Below are positions 62,505 through 64,000 of a stretch of DNA of 64,000 nt, in pieces (the stretch's first letter is position 1; each line of letters begins with the position of its first letter). Source of the DNA: Antennarius striatus. Its lineage: Eukaryota; Chordata; Actinopteri; Lophiiformes; Antennariidae. The translations under genes and the position numbers were made by a program. A model generated the notes under the pieces. It ran no database searches. It was not told where the DNA came from and saw only the letters and a program-made list of their open reading frames with translations. The stretch is from contig NC_090778.1 of NCBI RefSeq assembly GCF_040054535.1, positions 12,183,501 through 12,247,500 of the forward strand, read 5' to 3'.

Positions 62505-64000
62505 CTAAACAGGAACAATAATAATATTTTTTGTTCGTATATGTACAAAAACAAGTAATTTTCTGCTTGATTTCATTAATAACAGTTCAGAACTTGTACA
62601 GTTTATCATAACATTGGCCTCTCTCACACAGAACAGCCAACCTGGCTCGAGGAAACACTTCAACACCACATATTCAGTTTGATTAATTCCTCAAATAATT
62701 ATTGTAGTGATAGTAATATCAAGCGGGAAAGCAAGTTAGGATGTAGAGAAAAAATTAGCATCTTCTGGTTAAAACTGGCTTCCTAGCATTAAGAGATGAA
62801 AGACAGTGAAATTCTGTAACATGTGTCATTGTAAAACTAGGCAATTGGATCTGATCTGTAAGACAACTAGATATGAGCTGGATGAATTCGCCTACGATGG
62901 GATCATAGTCGGTAATATTTTTTATCTGGATCTCAGAAAAAGTTCAAAAATGTCTTGAAAAAAGTGCTTTGGAAAGAAAATTAACAATATGTGAAAATAT
63001 TTCACCATCAGACAATTCAATAATTCTTCTGAATGGATGCTTAGGTATGTTAAGCAATATTTAAAAATTTCATTGTTCATTTGTTTCACACATTTCTCCT
63101 GTAGTGAGCATGCCAACGCAGCAGGTGGCAGTGTCGTTAATACGACAGAGTAAATTCATGGTCGCAGTTCATCAAATCTACAGTGGAGGCATGTCAGTAC
63201 ATGTCAACACATCAGTAGAGATGGTTTTTGGCCACAAAAAAAAAAACTTTTGTTGTGTAAATGAAGGCCAAAGTACAAAAGTTTACTGTTTCATTATCAA
63301 ACCGTTGCCATGATCATGCTGGGAGCACTGGGATGCCTCATCTAGCCCTGCTCTGACAATACGGGACCTTCCTGCAGATGCGGTACTGGAGCAACTACCT
63401 TGAAGTGGAGCAGAAGCTCTTTGATGGAACCTGTGTTCTGCAAGATTTTACTTAGAAATGTGTGGTGCAGTTCTTCGAAAACGCATTGGAGGATGAGATT
63501 CTCCATCTTCCCCACCCTCCCTTCATCACGAAGGTGACATCAGTGGGAGGATGAGAAGGAGAGATTTCTTGGCATATCAAAGCCAGAACAGGTGAACCAG
63601 CTTCTCAGCAAGTGTTGTTCTTTAAACCTGAACTGGACAACACCAGAAAAGCCCTCAGACCCACAATGTGGGTTACCTGCGGCATCATATCAGGATTTGG
63701 TGGTCCTGCCTGATCATAAAGATACTGACGTAATTAAGGTCTTTGCTGGGTGGATGTTTTCACCACACAAGCTACTGAGTTCATCATCATAGAAATGCTT
63801 CATAATATAAAGCAAATGTTTGTGTCTTCCTGCACCTCCTGATTTGTAATGGAGGTATTTGAGTCAACTTTAAATTCTCTGGGTTCTATCCAATTGTTGA
63901 TAAGAATAAATCAGAAGTTTTACTGGCACATAGAGTTGTACAGGTGGCTGTTCCATGACTCAGATAACAAGTTCTGCCTGAATGCCTGCGGCAACCCTTC
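62505..64000. other. IgSF intron or 5' region reaching the window edge, with pseudogene-like plus-strand fragments
   Basis: Read on plus, 63370-63990 gives runs such as RYWSNYLEVEQKLFDGTC, KCVVQFFENALEDEILHL and WHIELYRWLFHDSDNKFC in or near one frame, broken by stops. They look like degraded coding sequence, possibly a pseudogene or transposon piece, but I do not recognise the source. No further IgSF exon on minus was convincing before the edge. Confidence 0.3.

Overview
This is a vertebrate, almost certainly teleost fish, nuclear genomic window. Multi-exon genes have GT-AG introns, and simple repeats, tRNA-headed SINEs and fish-type LINE and DNA-transposon remnants are abundant. lhx6 lies beside ptgs1, a neighbourhood also known in mammals. 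There is no sign of bacterial, organellar or viral origin. Residues that identify family members were compared from memory; no database search was run.

Layout. (1) 1-7,100: 3' flank of lhx6, mostly simple repeats and a truncated SINE. (2) 7,697-14,466, minus strand: lhx6, reconstructed as eight coding exons joining in frame to 309 aa, with two LIM domains, a homeodomain and the LHX6-type C-terminus. (3) 14,467-27,785: a gene-free interval of 13 kb with a nested hAT/pogo-like transposon pair, long microsatellites and some single-copy stretches that could hold lhx6 regulatory DNA. (4) 27,786-46,174, plus strand: two intact prostaglandin G/H synthase (cyclooxygenase-1 type) genes head to tail, 592 and 593 aa, each with 11 coding exons and identical intron phases. 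The second carries a 5'-truncated RTE/Rex3-like LINE in its ninth intron. (5) 46,175-51,534: an L2-like LINE remnant split by a TA-flanked MITE, SINE pieces and a long GT tract. (6) 51,535-62,504, minus strand, continuing beyond the right edge: 16 exons of a single-pass membrane immunoglobulin-superfamily protein (1,160 aa in the window) with at least five Ig domains, a 370-residue Ser/Thr/Pro/Gln-rich stalk, one membrane segment and a Ser/Pro-rich tail. I could not name this gene.

How the genes relate. lhx6 is a developmental transcription factor, known in vertebrates for forebrain interneurons and oral/craniofacial mesenchyme. The ptgs1 pair encodes enzymes converting arachidonate to prostaglandin H2 in the ER and nuclear envelope. 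The IgSF gene should encode a cell-surface adhesion or receptor protein. They share a conserved neighbourhood, not a pathway. The most notable points are the old ptgs1 tandem duplication with altered channel residues, a GC-AG intron in the first copy, a 176-bp tetranucleotide tract ten bases after its stop codon, a perfect 25-bp-arm hairpin in an IgSF intron, and two transposon insertions whose target duplications can be read to the base.
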